Origin: Gemmobacter sp034519525 | Lineage (GTDB): Bacteria > Pseudomonadota > Alphaproteobacteria > Rhodobacterales > Rhodobacteraceae | NCBI GenBank assembly: GCA_034519525.1 | Contig: JAXHOJ010000032.1 | Location: forward strand, 35,648-99,647 | DNA: 64,000 bases | Direction: 5' to 3' | Shown here: piece by piece, positions 45,596-54,693 of the stretch | How positions within the stretch are numbered: position 1 is the first letter of the stretch | How the letters are laid out: the number at the start of each line of letters is the position of its first letter | Position numbers and translations under genes: made by a program | Notes under the pieces: model-generated | Told to the model about the DNA's origin: nothing | Databases searched by the model: none | What the model saw: the letters and a program-made list of their open reading frames with translations, nothing else

Positions 45596-46682
45596 AGCCG
45601 ATCTGATCAACGAATTGCAGACCAAGGGCGCGCGGCTGATGGATCCGGGCGCAGGCGTCGAAAGCCGCCGGGGCGGCGCAGGCCCGTCAGACCACAAGGC
45701 GATGACATTGGGCGATCATACGGTGATGGTGCCCGTCCATACCGCCCCCGCCTTTCAAAGCCCCTATGTCATTGATGCCACCAAGGGCGAAGCGCGCGTG
45801 TTGCGCGACGGGGCCGAGGTGGGGCGCATCAGCTTTCCGGCCCGCCCGCGCTTTTACGATCTGACCACGGCAGATGGCATCCCCTATTCCAAGATTGCCG
45901 TGCTTCATGCCCGCGATGTTCTGGCCACGACGGTGCTGCAAACCTGCATCCGCTATGAAAGCCGCAAGAAAACCTGCCAGTTCTGCGCCATCGGCCAAAG
46001 TCTGGCGGCAGGGCGCACCATTGCCCACAAGACGCCCGCCCAGCTGGCCGAAGTGGCCAGAGCGGCTGTCGAACTGGATGGCGTGCGGCATATGGTGCTG
46101 ACCACGGGCACACCCAGGGGGGCGGATCGCGGCGCGCAGGTGCTGGCAGACAGTGCCCGCGCGATCAAGGCCGCCGTGGCGCTGCCGATACAGGCGCAAT
46201 GCGAACCGCCCGAGGATGACATCTGGTATCAGCGCATGGCCGATGCCGGGGTCGATGCCCTCGGGATGCACCTCGAGGCGGTCACGCCCGATGTCCGCGC
46301 CCGCATCATGCCCGGCAAGGCCTCGGTTCCGATCTCCAAATACCTCAGCGGGTTCGAGGCTGCGGTGAAGGTCTTTGGCCGTGGTCAGGTTTCCACCTAT
46401 ATTCTGGCCGGCCTGGGCGACAGCGCCGAGGCGATCCTGTCGATGTCGGAAAAGCTGGTGGCCATGGGGGTTTATCCCTTTGTCGTGCCCTTCGTGCCGA
46501 TTTCCGGCACGCCGCTGGAAAGCCATCCGGCGCCGACCTCCGATTTCATGGCCGCGATCCTGTCGCCCCTGTCGCGGCTGATCCTCGATGCCGGGATGCG
46601 CGCCACGGATATCAAGGCGGGCTGCGGCAAATGTGGTGCCTGCTCTGCCCTGTCAACCTATGAAAAGCTGAGGCTCGCATGA
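45588..46682 (+). CDS. nitD: Radical SAM protein, MSMEG_0568 family
   Basis: 364 residues. The iron-sulfur cysteines are C120, C130 and C133, a CX9CX2C spacing unlike the usual CX3CX2C. A second cysteine set CGKCGAC lies near the C-terminus and may hold an auxiliary cluster. TIM-barrel-like segments follow, such as HMVLTTGTPRG and DALGMHLEAV. Reaction unknown; always encoded in Nit1 clusters. It overlaps nitC upstream and the acetyltransferase downstream. Confidence 0.9.
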   Translation: MHEADLINELQTKGARLMDPGAGVESRRGGAGPSDHKAMTLGDHTVMVPVHTAPAFQSPYVIDATKGEARVLRDGAEVGRISFPARPRFYDLTTADGIPYSKIAVLHARDVLATTVLQTCIRYESRKKTCQFCAIGQSLAAGRTIAHKTPAQLAEVARAAVELDGVRHMVLTTGTPRGADRGAQVLADSARAIKAAVALPIQAQCEPPEDDIWYQRMADAGVDALGMHLEAVTPDVRARIMPGKASVPISKYLSGFEAAVKVFGRGQVSTYILAGLGDSAEAILSMSEKLVAMGVYPFVVPFVPISGTPLESHPAPTSDFMAAILSPLSRLILDAGMRATDIKAGCGKCGACSALSTYEKLRLA

Positions 46683-47233
46683 CACGGATCACCCCCGAGG
46701 CCGGATTCCTGCAAAGCTACCGCATCTGCGCCGCAGCCGAACCCTGGCAAAAGGCGGGGGCCGCCGCCTTGCGCCGCCGGGTGTTCGTGACCGAGCAGGG
46801 GCTTTTCGCAGGCCATGACCGCGATGCGACAGATGCGGTGGCGATGCCCCTGGTCGCCATTGCCGAAGATGCCTGTGGCGGGCCTGCGGTGGTGGGCACG
46901 GTCCGCATCCACGAACCCGCGCCGGGCATCTGGTGGGGATCACGTCTGGCCGTGGCCCCGGAATGGCGCCGCGTCGGCAAACTGGGGGCAGAGCTGATCC
47001 GTCTGGCGGTCTGCACGGCCCATGCGCGCGGGGCTGTCGCCTTCCATGCCCATGTCCAGCGGCAGAATGTGGTGCTGTTCCGCCGTCTGCACTGGTCCGT
47101 CACGGCAGAGCTTGATCTGCATGGCCGCCCTCATGCGCATATGCTGGCCGATCTGGCCCATTACCCGGCCATCGAAAACCCGGCTGTCGGATGGCAGCTG
47201 CGCGCGCCGGGCCCGGCCGAGGCAGCAAGATGA
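46679..47233 (+). CDS. nitE: GNAT acetyltransferase, MSMEG_0567/Sll0786 family
   Basis: 184 residues, Gcn5-related N-acetyltransferase fold, with RRRVFVTEQGLF near residue 33, VGTVRIHEP, the acetyl-CoA loop region RLAVAPEWRRVGKLGAEL (quoted as VAPEWRRVGKLG) and VQRQNVVLFRRLHW. Overlaps its neighbours by 4 bases on both sides. Substrate unknown; part of the conserved cluster. Confidence 0.88.
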   Translation: MTRITPEAGFLQSYRICAAAEPWQKAGAAALRRRVFVTEQGLFAGHDRDATDAVAMPLVAIAEDACGGPAVVGTVRIHEPAPGIWWGSRLAVAPEWRRVGKLGAELIRLAVCTAHARGAVAFHAHVQRQNVVLFRRLHWSVTAELDLHGRPHAHMLADLAHYPAIENPAVGWQLRAPGPAEAAR

Positions 47234-48201
47234 CCGTCGCCGCGATCGCTGCGGCGTTGGCCGCCCATCCGTCCATTCTGGGCAAACTGGATATCGCCAA
47301 GGCCACCCGCGCGCTGGGCTTGACCGGCAACAGCACGGGGCGGCCCGGCGATGATGCGGCGGCCTTGCCCCGCCCCGAAGGCGGCTGGGATCTGTTCGCC
47401 GCCGAGGCCTTCATCCCCGCCTTTGTTGCGGATGATCCGTGGTTTGCGGGCTGGTGCGGGGTGATGGTGAACCTGTCCGATATTGCCGCCATGGGCGGCA
47501 CGGCGACGGCGATTGCCGATATGATCTGGGCGCCGGATGCCGCCAGTGCCGCGCCCGTTCTGCAGGGGCTGCAGGCGGCCTCTGCCGCCTATGACGTGCC
47601 GGTCATCGGTGGGCATACCAACCTGAACGCGCCTGCGCTGAACCTCTCTGTCGCGGTGACGGGGCGGGCGCGGGCGCTGATTTCCAGCTTTGCCGCCCGG
47701 CCCGATGATCTGCTGATCGCCGCCACCGACCTGCGCGGCGCCTGGCGGCCCCGCTTTGACAACTGGTTTGCCGCCGCCGATGCCCCCGCCGCCCGCCTGC
47801 GCGGCGATCTTGCCCTGCTGCCCGAACTGGCCGAGGCCGGGCTGCTGCGCGCGGGCAAGGATATCAGCCAGGGGGGCATCGCGGGCACCAGCCTGATGCT
47901 GGCCGAATGTTCGGGATGCGGTTTCGAAATTGATCTGGACCGTCTGCCAATGCCGCCCGGCACCGATCCCGCCCGCTGGCTGCGCGCCTTTCCCAGCTTC
48001 GGCTTCCTGCTGTCGGTGCAGATGCCCGATGCCAAAGAGGTCTGCGCCCGCTTTGCCGACCGGGGCATTGCCGCCGCCGTGATCGGCCGCGCCACCGCCG
48101 GCGCCTCGGTCGATCTGGTGCAGGGGGCAGAACGCGCCACCTTCTGGGATTGGCAGCAGCGCCCCTATCTGGGCCTGGGTCGACAGGTGGCCCATGCCTG
48201 A
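47230..48201 (+). CDS. nitF: AIR synthase-related protein, Sll0787 family
   Basis: 323 residues of the PurM/AIR-synthase-like ATP-binding family. The GDDAAALP motif near residue 41 is the nucleotide-binding signature, followed by MVNLSDIAAMGG and GGHTN, then DISQGGIAGTSLML in the C-terminal half. Such proteins (PurM, ThiL, SelD, HypE) activate a substrate with ATP. In Nit1 clusters the step is undefined. Overlaps the gene before and after. Confidence 0.9.
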   Translation: MTVAAIAAALAAHPSILGKLDIAKATRALGLTGNSTGRPGDDAAALPRPEGGWDLFAAEAFIPAFVADDPWFAGWCGVMVNLSDIAAMGGTATAIADMIWAPDAASAAPVLQGLQAASAAYDVPVIGGHTNLNAPALNLSVAVTGRARALISSFAARPDDLLIAATDLRGAWRPRFDNWFAAADAPAARLRGDLALLPELAEAGLLRAGKDISQGGIAGTSLMLAECSGCGFEIDLDRLPMPPGTDPARWLRAFPSFGFLLSVQMPDAKEVCARFADRGIAAAVIGRATAGASVDLVQGAERATFWDWQQRPYLGLGRQVAHA

Positions 48202-48475
48202 GGTCATCTTTCACATCCGCTGGCCCGATGGCCGGGAAGAGCGCTGCTATTCGCCCTCGACCGCCATCTTTCAACATCTGGCTGCGGGCCAGACCTATGC
48301 ACTGGCCGAATTCGTCCGGCGTGCCCGCACAGGCCTGACCGCCGCCTCGGATCGCGTGGCCGCAAAATACGGTTTCGCCTGTTCCAGCGCCCTGGATCAG
48401 CTCGCCCGGATCGAGGCAACCGCCCGCCGCTACCCCGATGAGGCCGCGCAGGTCGTCTGCCTTTCCCTCAAATGA
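48194..48475 (+). CDS. nitG: Nit1C small protein, MSMEG_0570 family
   Basis: 93 residues, with the family pattern VIFHIRWPDGREERCYSPST (quoted as WPDGREERCYSPS) and LAEFVRRAR. Tightly overlapped with nitF and nitH. Function unknown; conserved only in Nit1 clusters. Confidence 0.88.
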   Translation: MPEVIFHIRWPDGREERCYSPSTAIFQHLAAGQTYALAEFVRRARTGLTAASDRVAAKYGFACSSALDQLARIEATARRYPDEAAQVVCLSLK

Positions 48476-49761
48476 AAGCCATGCCCATGTCTTCTCATGA
48501 CACAGCCCTTCCGCATGTTCCCGTCGTCATCATCGGGGGCGGGCAGGCCGGCCTCTCCGTCAGCTGGTATCTGGCCCGCGACGGGATCGACCATATCGTG
48601 TTCGAACGCCACCGCCGCTTCCATTCCTGGCGGGTCAACCGCTGGGACAGTTTCTGCCTGGTCACGCCCAACTGGCAATGCCGCCTGCCGGGCTGGCCCT
48701 ATGCGGGCGCAGACCCCGATGGCTTCATGCTGCGCGACGAGATCGTGGCCTATCTGGACGGGTTCAGCACCAGCTTTGATCCGCCGCTGCACGAAGGGGT
48801 TGCCGTCACCGCGGTGCAGCCCCTGCCCGATGGCAGCTACCGGGTGGAAACCACATCCGGCACCTGGACCACGGGGCAGGTGGTGGTGGCGACAGGCGGA
48901 TATGATCAGCCCATCGTGCCGCCCTATGCCGCGGCCCTTTCCCCTGCACTTACCCAGATCCATTCCGTGAACTACCGCCGTCCGGCGCAACTGCCCGATG
49001 GCGGCGCGCTGATCGTGGGCACCGGCCAATCCGGCGTGCAGATCATGGAAGATCTGCACCGCGACGGTCGCCCGGTGCATCTGGCTGTGGGGCCTGCCCC
49101 GCGCAGCCCGCGCAAATACCGGGGCCGCGATGCCACCGACTGGCTGCATGACATGGGCCATTACGCCATCACCATTGATCGCCATCCCGACCCGGTGAAG
49201 GCGATCACCCAGACCAACCATTACATGTCGGGCCGCGATGGCGGCAAGGAAATCGACCTGCGCCGCTTTGCCTGCGAGGGCGTGCGGCTTTACGGCTCCA
49301 TGTCCGGCGCCCATGGTACGCAGATCGAATTTCTGCCCGATCTGGAAAAGAACCTCGACGATGCCGACCGAAGCTATTGCGGCATCCGCGATCAGATCGA
49401 CAGCTGGATCGCAGCGCAGGGCATTGATGCGCCAACCGAGCCGCCGTTCCAGAAGCTCTGGCGCCCCGAGGCCGAGGTGACGGCGATCGACTGCGCCGCG
49501 CTGGGCATCACCACCATCATCTGGGCCATCGGCTTTCGCCCCGATTACGGCTGGCTGCAGGTCGATTGCTTCGATCCGCAGGGCAGGCCGCAGTATCGGC
49601 GCGGCGTCACCGCCGTGCCGGGGATCTATTTCATCGGTCTGGGCTGGCTGAACACCTGGGGTTCGGGGCGGTTTCTGGGCATAGACGAAGACGCCCGCCA
49701 TCTGGCCGCCTGCATCGCAGATCACGCGGGCAGCGCCGCCCGGTCGCAGGCCGCCGAATGA
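48472..49761 (+). CDS. nitH: Flavin-dependent oxidoreductase, MSMEG_0569 family
   Basis: 429 residues, flavin monooxygenase-like. The FAD motif VVIIGGGQAGLSVSWYLA is at the N-terminus (about residue 17) and the second nucleotide motif IVGTGQSGVQIMEDL near 180. GWLNTWGSGRFLGI near the C-terminus is typical of the family. The NADPH/FAD layout suggests an oxygenase or dehydrogenase acting on a nitrogen compound (inference). Overlaps nitG and the following gene by 4 bases. Confidence 0.9.
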   Translation: MKAMPMSSHDTALPHVPVVIIGGGQAGLSVSWYLARDGIDHIVFERHRRFHSWRVNRWDSFCLVTPNWQCRLPGWPYAGADPDGFMLRDEIVAYLDGFSTSFDPPLHEGVAVTAVQPLPDGSYRVETTSGTWTTGQVVVATGGYDQPIVPPYAAALSPALTQIHSVNYRRPAQLPDGGALIVGTGQSGVQIMEDLHRDGRPVHLAVGPAPRSPRKYRGRDATDWLHDMGHYAITIDRHPDPVKAITQTNHYMSGRDGGKEIDLRRFACEGVRLYGSMSGAHGTQIEFLPDLEKNLDDADRSYCGIRDQIDSWIAAQGIDAPTEPPFQKLWRPEAEVTAIDCAALGITTIIWAIGFRPDYGWLQVDCFDPQGRPQYRRGVTAVPGIYFIGLGWLNTWGSGRFLGIDEDARHLAACIADHAGSAARSQAAE

Positions 49762-50570
49762 AGCATGAATCCTTTAGGCGGTTCGACACGTTTGAACAGC
49801 GCCGCCTCGGCATGGCCGAATGTGGCTGGCGCGGGCTGTCAGAGGGCTGGCTGCTGCGGCATCTGGGCGATGTGCATTGGCGGCTGATCGCAGAGGCGCT
49901 GGGCCAGCCCGAAGCGGTGTTCGAAGATGACAGCGGCGCCCCCGTCTATGCCGCCTTCTGCGCCATTTCCGAACAGATCCTGCACCCCGGCCTGGCGCGC
50001 CCCGGTGCGGTGCTGTCCATCGCCTCGCGGCTGCGGCGCCTGTCGGCCACCCGGCTGATTTCCTTTCATCACCTGCGGGCCGGGGATGCGGATCTTGCCG
50101 AGGTCACGCTGATTTCCGCCTTCATCCGGCATGGCGATACCGGCGGCAACGCCCATATCCTGCGCGCCCATCCGCGCGGAACCTTGCAGCTGCCGCTGAT
50201 GGAACCGGGCGAAGACCGGGGCTTCGTGCCAGAGGCCGCCGGGCTCTATCGCGGCTTTGTCGCGGCTGCGGCCCCGGTCGGCCCGGATGTCGATGTCACG
50301 CCATGCCCCACCACGGATTTCAACGCGGCCGGTCTGCTTTATTGCGCCAATTATCCGGCGCTGGTGGATCGGGCGGAATGGGAGCTGTGTCCGGCTGCGG
50401 CGCAACTTCCGCTGATCTGCCGCAAGATCGTGTTTCTGGGCAATGTCGATCCCGGTGATCCGGTTCTGGCCAGGGTTTGCCCCGCCGCGCCGGATCTGCA
50501 CCGCCATGAAACCACTCTGGCCACAACCGGGCGGGTGATTGCCCGGATCGTGACCGAAAAGCTGAGGTGA
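49758..50570 (+). CDS. LnmK/Pnap_2097-like double hot-dog protein attached to Nit1C
   Basis: 270 residues, ATGA-coupled to nitH, hence in the operon. It resembles the LnmK-type acyltransferase/decarboxylase and Pnap_2097-like biosynthesis proteins: an N-terminal LRHLGDVHWRLIAEALG, the central ISFHHLR and the later TTDFNAAGLLYCANYPALVDRAEW region (quoted as FNAAGLLYCANYPA). LnmK itself acts on methylmalonyl-CoA in polyketide synthesis. Its presence here is unexpected in the standard Nit1C gene set. Family call moderate, function not inferred. Confidence 0.6.
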   Translation: MKHESFRRFDTFEQRRLGMAECGWRGLSEGWLLRHLGDVHWRLIAEALGQPEAVFEDDSGAPVYAAFCAISEQILHPGLARPGAVLSIASRLRRLSATRLISFHHLRAGDADLAEVTLISAFIRHGDTGGNAHILRAHPRGTLQLPLMEPGEDRGFVPEAAGLYRGFVAAAAPVGPDVDVTPCPTTDFNAAGLLYCANYPALVDRAEWELCPAAAQLPLICRKIVFLGNVDPGDPVLARVCPAAPDLHRHETTLATTGRVIARIVTEKLR

Positions 50571-50588
50571 TTGGTCGCAGACCCGACC

Positions 50589-50604
50589 ATTGATTGCAAT
50601 CAAT
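50589..50604. promoter_or_regulatory. 16-base palindrome upstream of DUF983 gene
   Basis: ATTGATTGCAATCAAT, perfect palindrome in an AT-rich gap, followed by two more ATTGA-like boxes (TCAATGATTG and ATTGAT) before the ATG at 50652. Candidate operator. Confidence 0.5.
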
Positions 50605-50651
50605 AATGGTGTATCTTGCAGTCAATGATTGGGTATTGATCGAGGATTGCC

Positions 50652-51014
50652 ATGCAGGACGGGATGCGCCAGAGAAAACCTGCCATCGGCCATGGCCTGC
50701 GCCACCGCTGCCCGAATTGCGGGGAAGGCAAGCTGTTCAGCAGCTACCTCAAGGTGTCGCCCGGCTGTGATGTCTGCGGCCAGAGTTTCGCGCCGCAACG
50801 GGCCGATGACGGGCCTGCCTATTTCACCCTGCTCATCATGTGCCACATCGCCGGTTTCCTGCTGCATTTCATGATTGTCCGCACAGAGCTGGGTCCGGTT
50901 GAAACCGCCGTGCTGACAAGCCTGATCGTGGTGACGGGCAGCCTGCTGCTTCTGCCGCGCATCAAGGGCGCGATGATCGGCTGGCAATGGGCCGAACGTC
51001 TGCACGGATTCTGA
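50652..51014 (+). CDS. DUF983 family zinc-ribbon membrane protein
   Basis: 120 residues. Two CxxC pairs (CPNCGEG and CDVCGQ) form a likely zinc ribbon in the N-terminal half, with CRCPxC-like start HRCPNC; two hydrophobic segments follow (about 58-80 and 86-104). Matches the DUF983 family common in alphaproteobacteria, whose function is unknown. Not overlapped with the nit operon, and it has its own AT-rich upstream region. Confidence 0.9.
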   Translation: MQDGMRQRKPAIGHGLRHRCPNCGEGKLFSSYLKVSPGCDVCGQSFAPQRADDGPAYFTLLIMCHIAGFLLHFMIVRTELGPVETAVLTSLIVVTGSLLLLPRIKGAMIGWQWAERLHGF

Positions 51015-51093
51015 ACGGCCACGCCGCGCCGCCGCCTGTCCCGACGGGGGCGGGACGCGGGCCAGACGCAGAACCGACGCGGGGAGGCCACTG

Positions 51094-52041
51094 TCAAAGC
51101 GGCTCGCGGGCCAGGCGTTCCGCCACCAGATCATCCACGATCAGCACGCCGGGCCGCAGCAGTTTCAGCGCGGCGCGCAGGATGGCGAATTTCTGCCAGC
51201 CCCCGGATGCCAGAACGATGCTCCGCGCCTCGCGCAGGTCCAGCGGATTGACGGCCAGCACCCGCCGGTTCACCGGATGATCGACGATCTGGCCCTCGGC
51301 ATCCACGAAATGGCACAGCACATCGCCAATCGCCCCCGCCTTTTCCAGCGATACCAGCTCGTCCGAGGTCAGCAGGCCATATTCGCGGAACACCGAATGG
51401 GGGGTCAGATCCCCCACCGACAGCACCGCCATATCCAGGGTGCGGGCGCGGGTGAAGATGTCGCTCATGCCCAGATGGCCCGCCAGCGCATTGCGGGTTG
51501 TGGCATCGGGGGCAAAGACCGGCCCCGCCATCATATAACATTCCGCGCCCAGACGGCTGGCCACACGCCAGGCAAATTCTGAAGGATTCTGGTCACTTAC
51601 CCGCGTCAGCCCCCCCAGAAGCGATAACATGCGGATGCCATCGGGGTGGCGCGGCACGATGGCGGGCACGGCGGCGGACAGCGTTTTGCCCCAGCCCAGC
51701 CCCACCGTCATGTTCGCCGTCAGGTTCTGTGACATATAGGCGCCCAGCTCGGCGCCGATGATGCTGCGCAGCTGCGCCTCGTCCTGCGGGTTCGGCACCA
51801 CGATGGCCTGCGACAGGCCCCAGCGGGTTTCCAGCGCGCGTTCCAGTTCCACGCAATGCGACAGCTTGGTGGTGACACGGATCTGCACCGTGCCATCCTG
51901 CCGCGCCGCCGACAGGATGCGCAGCACCCGCGAACGGTTGATGCCAACCTTGGCGGCAACCTCGTCCTGCGTCAGGCCTTCCATGTAGTAAAGCCAGGCG
52001 ATCCGGGTTTTCAGGTCTTCGGTGGCATCGTTTGGCTGCAC
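51094..52041 (-). CDS. SorC/DeoR-type sugar-binding transcriptional regulator
   Basis: 315 residues beginning at GTG. N-terminal helix-turn-helix WLYYMEGLTQDEVAAKVGIN (quoted as LTQDEVAAKVGIN) with RSRVLRILSAAR, then the SorC sugar-phosphate-binding domain (VGLGWGKTLSAAVPAI, SLLGGL, GDVLCHFVD). Last gene of the minus-strand transporter/kinase operon that it likely controls. A second SorC gene lies at 59462, so the two may divide the regulation. Confidence 0.88.
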   Translation of the reverse strand: MQPNDATEDLKTRIAWLYYMEGLTQDEVAAKVGINRSRVLRILSAARQDGTVQIRVTTKLSHCVELERALETRWGLSQAIVVPNPQDEAQLRSIIGAELGAYMSQNLTANMTVGLGWGKTLSAAVPAIVPRHPDGIRMLSLLGGLTRVSDQNPSEFAWRVASRLGAECYMMAGPVFAPDATTRNALAGHLGMSDIFTRARTLDMAVLSVGDLTPHSVFREYGLLTSDELVSLEKAGAIGDVLCHFVDAEGQIVDHPVNRRVLAVNPLDLREARSIVLASGGWQKFAILRAALKLLRPGVLIVDDLVAERLAREPL

Positions 52042-52128
52042 TTTGCGGGGTTACCTTTCGGTGGGGCTGGGGGAAAGCAATGGCATTTTCACCTTCCGTC
52101 TGTCCAGAACCCTGACTCTGCAGGCCAT

Positions 52129-53130
52129 TCAGTTGCCGCGCCGCCGCAGCAGATCGACCAGCACCGCCACCAGAACCACACCGCCCACGATCACCCGCTG
52201 CCAGAAGCCGGATACGTTCAGCAGCACCGTGCCATTGGCCAGCACCGCCAGCAGCAGCGCGCCCAGAATGGTGCCGACGATCGACCCCTGCCCGCCGCGC
52301 AGGCTGGTGCCGCCCAGAATGGCGGCGGTGATCGCCCCCATCAGCCAGCCTTCCCCCACCGAGGGCTGGCCCGCATCCATCCGGCTGGCAAACAGGATGC
52401 CCGCCAGTGCGGCGAACATGCCGGCCAGCGCGAAGGCCGCGAATTCCACCCAGCCGACGCGGATCCCGGCCAGAACCGCCGCATCCCGGTTGCCACCCAG
52501 GGCAAAGATGTTGCGGCCAAAGCGGGTCTGCCGCAGCATCCAGATCAGGATCACCCCGGCTGTCAGAAAGATGACCACTGGCACCGGCACGCCCGCAATC
52601 TCGCCCTTGCCGAAGACCGCGAAAGCCTCGCCCAGCGGGCGGATCGGATAACCCTTTGTAATCACAAGGGTCAGGCCCGCAAAGATTTCCCATGTGGCCA
52701 GTGTCACGATGAAGGGGTTCAGCCGCAGCCCCGCCACCAGCGCGCCATTGATCGCGCCGATGCACAGGCCAAAACCCATGGTGAAGGGAATGACCATCCA
52801 GGGATGCAGCCCCCATTGCGTCAGCGCGATGGAGCCGACGATGGCGCTCAGCCCCGCCGCAGCCCCCACCGACAGGTCGATGCCGCCCACCAGCAGCACC
52901 AGCGTCTGCCCCAGCGCCACCAGCCCGACAAAGGCCGCCTGCCGCGCCACCACCGACATATTGTAGCTGGACAGGAAGTTGTCTGTCGCCAGCGACAGCA
53001 CCAGAACCAGCGCGATCAGGGCCACCAGAATACCGCTGGCCTCCCACCGCCAGAACCGGGCGAGGGTCAGGCTGCGGGCCGGGGCTTCGGGTTGCGGGGC
53101 GGCGGGGGTTGGTATGTCTTGCACGGTCAT
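52129..53130 (-). CDS. Sugar ABC transporter permease, RbsC type
   Basis: 333 residues with a Pro/Ala-rich cytoplasmic N-terminus and about ten hydrophobic segments. VALGQTLVLLVGGIDLSVGA and RNIFALGGNRDAAVLAGI are the family landmarks, the latter being the ATPase-coupling loop. Follows the ATPase gene by 18 bases in the same operon. Confidence 0.9.
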   Translation of the reverse strand: MTVQDIPTPAAPQPEAPARSLTLARFWRWEASGILVALIALVLVLSLATDNFLSSYNMSVVARQAAFVGLVALGQTLVLLVGGIDLSVGAAAGLSAIVGSIALTQWGLHPWMVIPFTMGFGLCIGAINGALVAGLRLNPFIVTLATWEIFAGLTLVITKGYPIRPLGEAFAVFGKGEIAGVPVPVVIFLTAGVILIWMLRQTRFGRNIFALGGNRDAAVLAGIRVGWVEFAAFALAGMFAALAGILFASRMDAGQPSVGEGWLMGAITAAILGGTSLRGGQGSIVGTILGALLLAVLANGTVLLNVSGFWQRVIVGGVVLVAVLVDLLRRRGN

Positions 53131-53148
53131 CTCTCTTTCGCCCTTTGG

Positions 53149-54639
53149 TCAGGTCATCGCCAGTTTCAGAAGGGATTCCTGGGTTTCGTCCCTGGCCTGC
53201 ACGATCCCGCGTGACCGGCCCTCGTGCATCACCAGGATGCGGTCGGCCACATCCAGCACCTCTTCCATTTCGGAAGAGATCAGGATGATCGACAGGCCCT
53301 TTTCTTCGGTCAGGCGGCGCAGCACCGCCTGGATTTCGTATTTGGCGTTCACGTCGATACCACGGGTGGGTTCATCCATGATAAGCACCCTGGCATCGCG
53401 CATCAGCCATCGCGCGATGATGACCTTTTGCTGATTGCCGCCCGACAGGCTGGTGATCGCATCGCGCGGGCTGCCGATCTTGGTTTTCATCAGGCGCAGC
53501 TGTTCCATCACCGCGGCCATCATCTCGCGGTTGCGCAGCGTCAGCAGGCCGCGAAAATCGCCCAGGCTGGGCAGGGCTGCGTTTTCCGCGATGGACAGCA
53601 GCGGGAAGATGCCCTCCTGCTTGCGTTCCTCGGGCAGGTAGATCAGCCCGGCGCGGATCGCCTCCAGCGGCGCGGCAAAGCGCATGGGCTGGCCGAAATA
53701 GGTGATGCTGCCGGATTGCGCGCGGGTCAGCCCGAACAGGCATTTGGCCATTTCGGTGCGCCCCGATCCGATCAGGCCCGATACGCCCAGAATTTCGCCG
53801 CGCCGCAGGCTGAAGGACAGATCCTGAAATTCTCCGGCCCGCGTCAGCCCTTCGACCTGCAGCGCAATCGGCGCGCTGTCGGGGATGGTGCGGCGGGGCT
53901 GGCGCAGGGCGGTGGCGGGGCGGCCGGCCATCAGCGTCACCATATCCTCGCGGGTGGCGGTTGCCGGGTCCAGCCGTCCGGCCAGCGTGCCATCGCGCAG
54001 CGCGGTGATGCGATCCGACAGCAGCCTTACCTCGTCCAGCCGGTGCGAGATGTAGAAAACGGAATGGCCGCGCGCCTTGAATTTGGCCAGATAGGCAAAC
54101 AGTTTTGTCGTTTCGCGATGGGTCAGCGCGGCGGTCGGTTCATCCAGAATCAGGATGCGGGCATCGGTGGCGGCGGCGCGGGCAATCTGCACCAGCTGCT
54201 GCTGTGCCTTGGACAGGCGATGCACCGGGGTTTCGGGGTCGATCAGATCATCGACCTCGTGCAGGTGGCGGATCGCCTCGGCCCGCGTCGCCGTCCAGTC
54301 GATCAGCACGGGGCCGCCGGCATGGGCGCCCAGCATGATGTTTTCCGCCACGCTGAGCGCGGGCACCAGATTGATTTCCTGCGGGGCAATGGCGATGCCT
54401 GCGGCGGCGGCCTGTTTCGGCGCCTGAAACTGCACCGGCTGGCCATCCACCCGCAATTCGCCGGAATTCGGGCGCATCCGGCCGCAGAAGATGTTCATCA
54501 GCGTGGATTTTCCGGCGCCGTTTTCACCGATGATCGAATGGATCTCGCCCGCATGGATCGAGATCGACACATCCTCCAGCGCGCGCACCGGGCCGAACCG
54601 TTTGGAGATGTTGCGGGCTTCGAAAAGGGGCTGGGGCAT
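53149..54639 (-). CDS. Sugar ABC transporter ATP-binding protein, RbsA type
   Basis: 496 residues, two ATPase domains. Domain 1 has GENGAGKST, a RLSKAQQQLV signature and ILILDEPTAALTH; domain 2 has a degenerate P-loop, GLIGSGRTE, with LSGGNQQKV and VLIMDEPTRGIDV. All intact, in contrast to rhaT. Supplies energy to the permease downstream. Confidence 0.92.
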   Translation of the reverse strand: MPQPLFEARNISKRFGPVRALEDVSISIHAGEIHSIIGENGAGKSTLMNIFCGRMRPNSGELRVDGQPVQFQAPKQAAAAGIAIAPQEINLVPALSVAENIMLGAHAGGPVLIDWTATRAEAIRHLHEVDDLIDPETPVHRLSKAQQQLVQIARAAATDARILILDEPTAALTHRETTKLFAYLAKFKARGHSVFYISHRLDEVRLLSDRITALRDGTLAGRLDPATATREDMVTLMAGRPATALRQPRRTIPDSAPIALQVEGLTRAGEFQDLSFSLRRGEILGVSGLIGSGRTEMAKCLFGLTRAQSGSITYFGQPMRFAAPLEAIRAGLIYLPEERKQEGIFPLLSIAENAALPSLGDFRGLLTLRNREMMAAVMEQLRLMKTKIGSPRDAITSLSGGNQQKVIIARWLMRDARVLIMDEPTRGIDVNAKYEIQAVLRRLTEEKGLSIILISSEMEEVLDVADRILVMHEGRSRGIVQARDETQESLLKLAMT

Positions 54640-54693
54640 GGGGGCTCCGTCGGGAAGGGGCCGCGCGGCGGGGTGCCGCGCAGCCGGGCCGGG

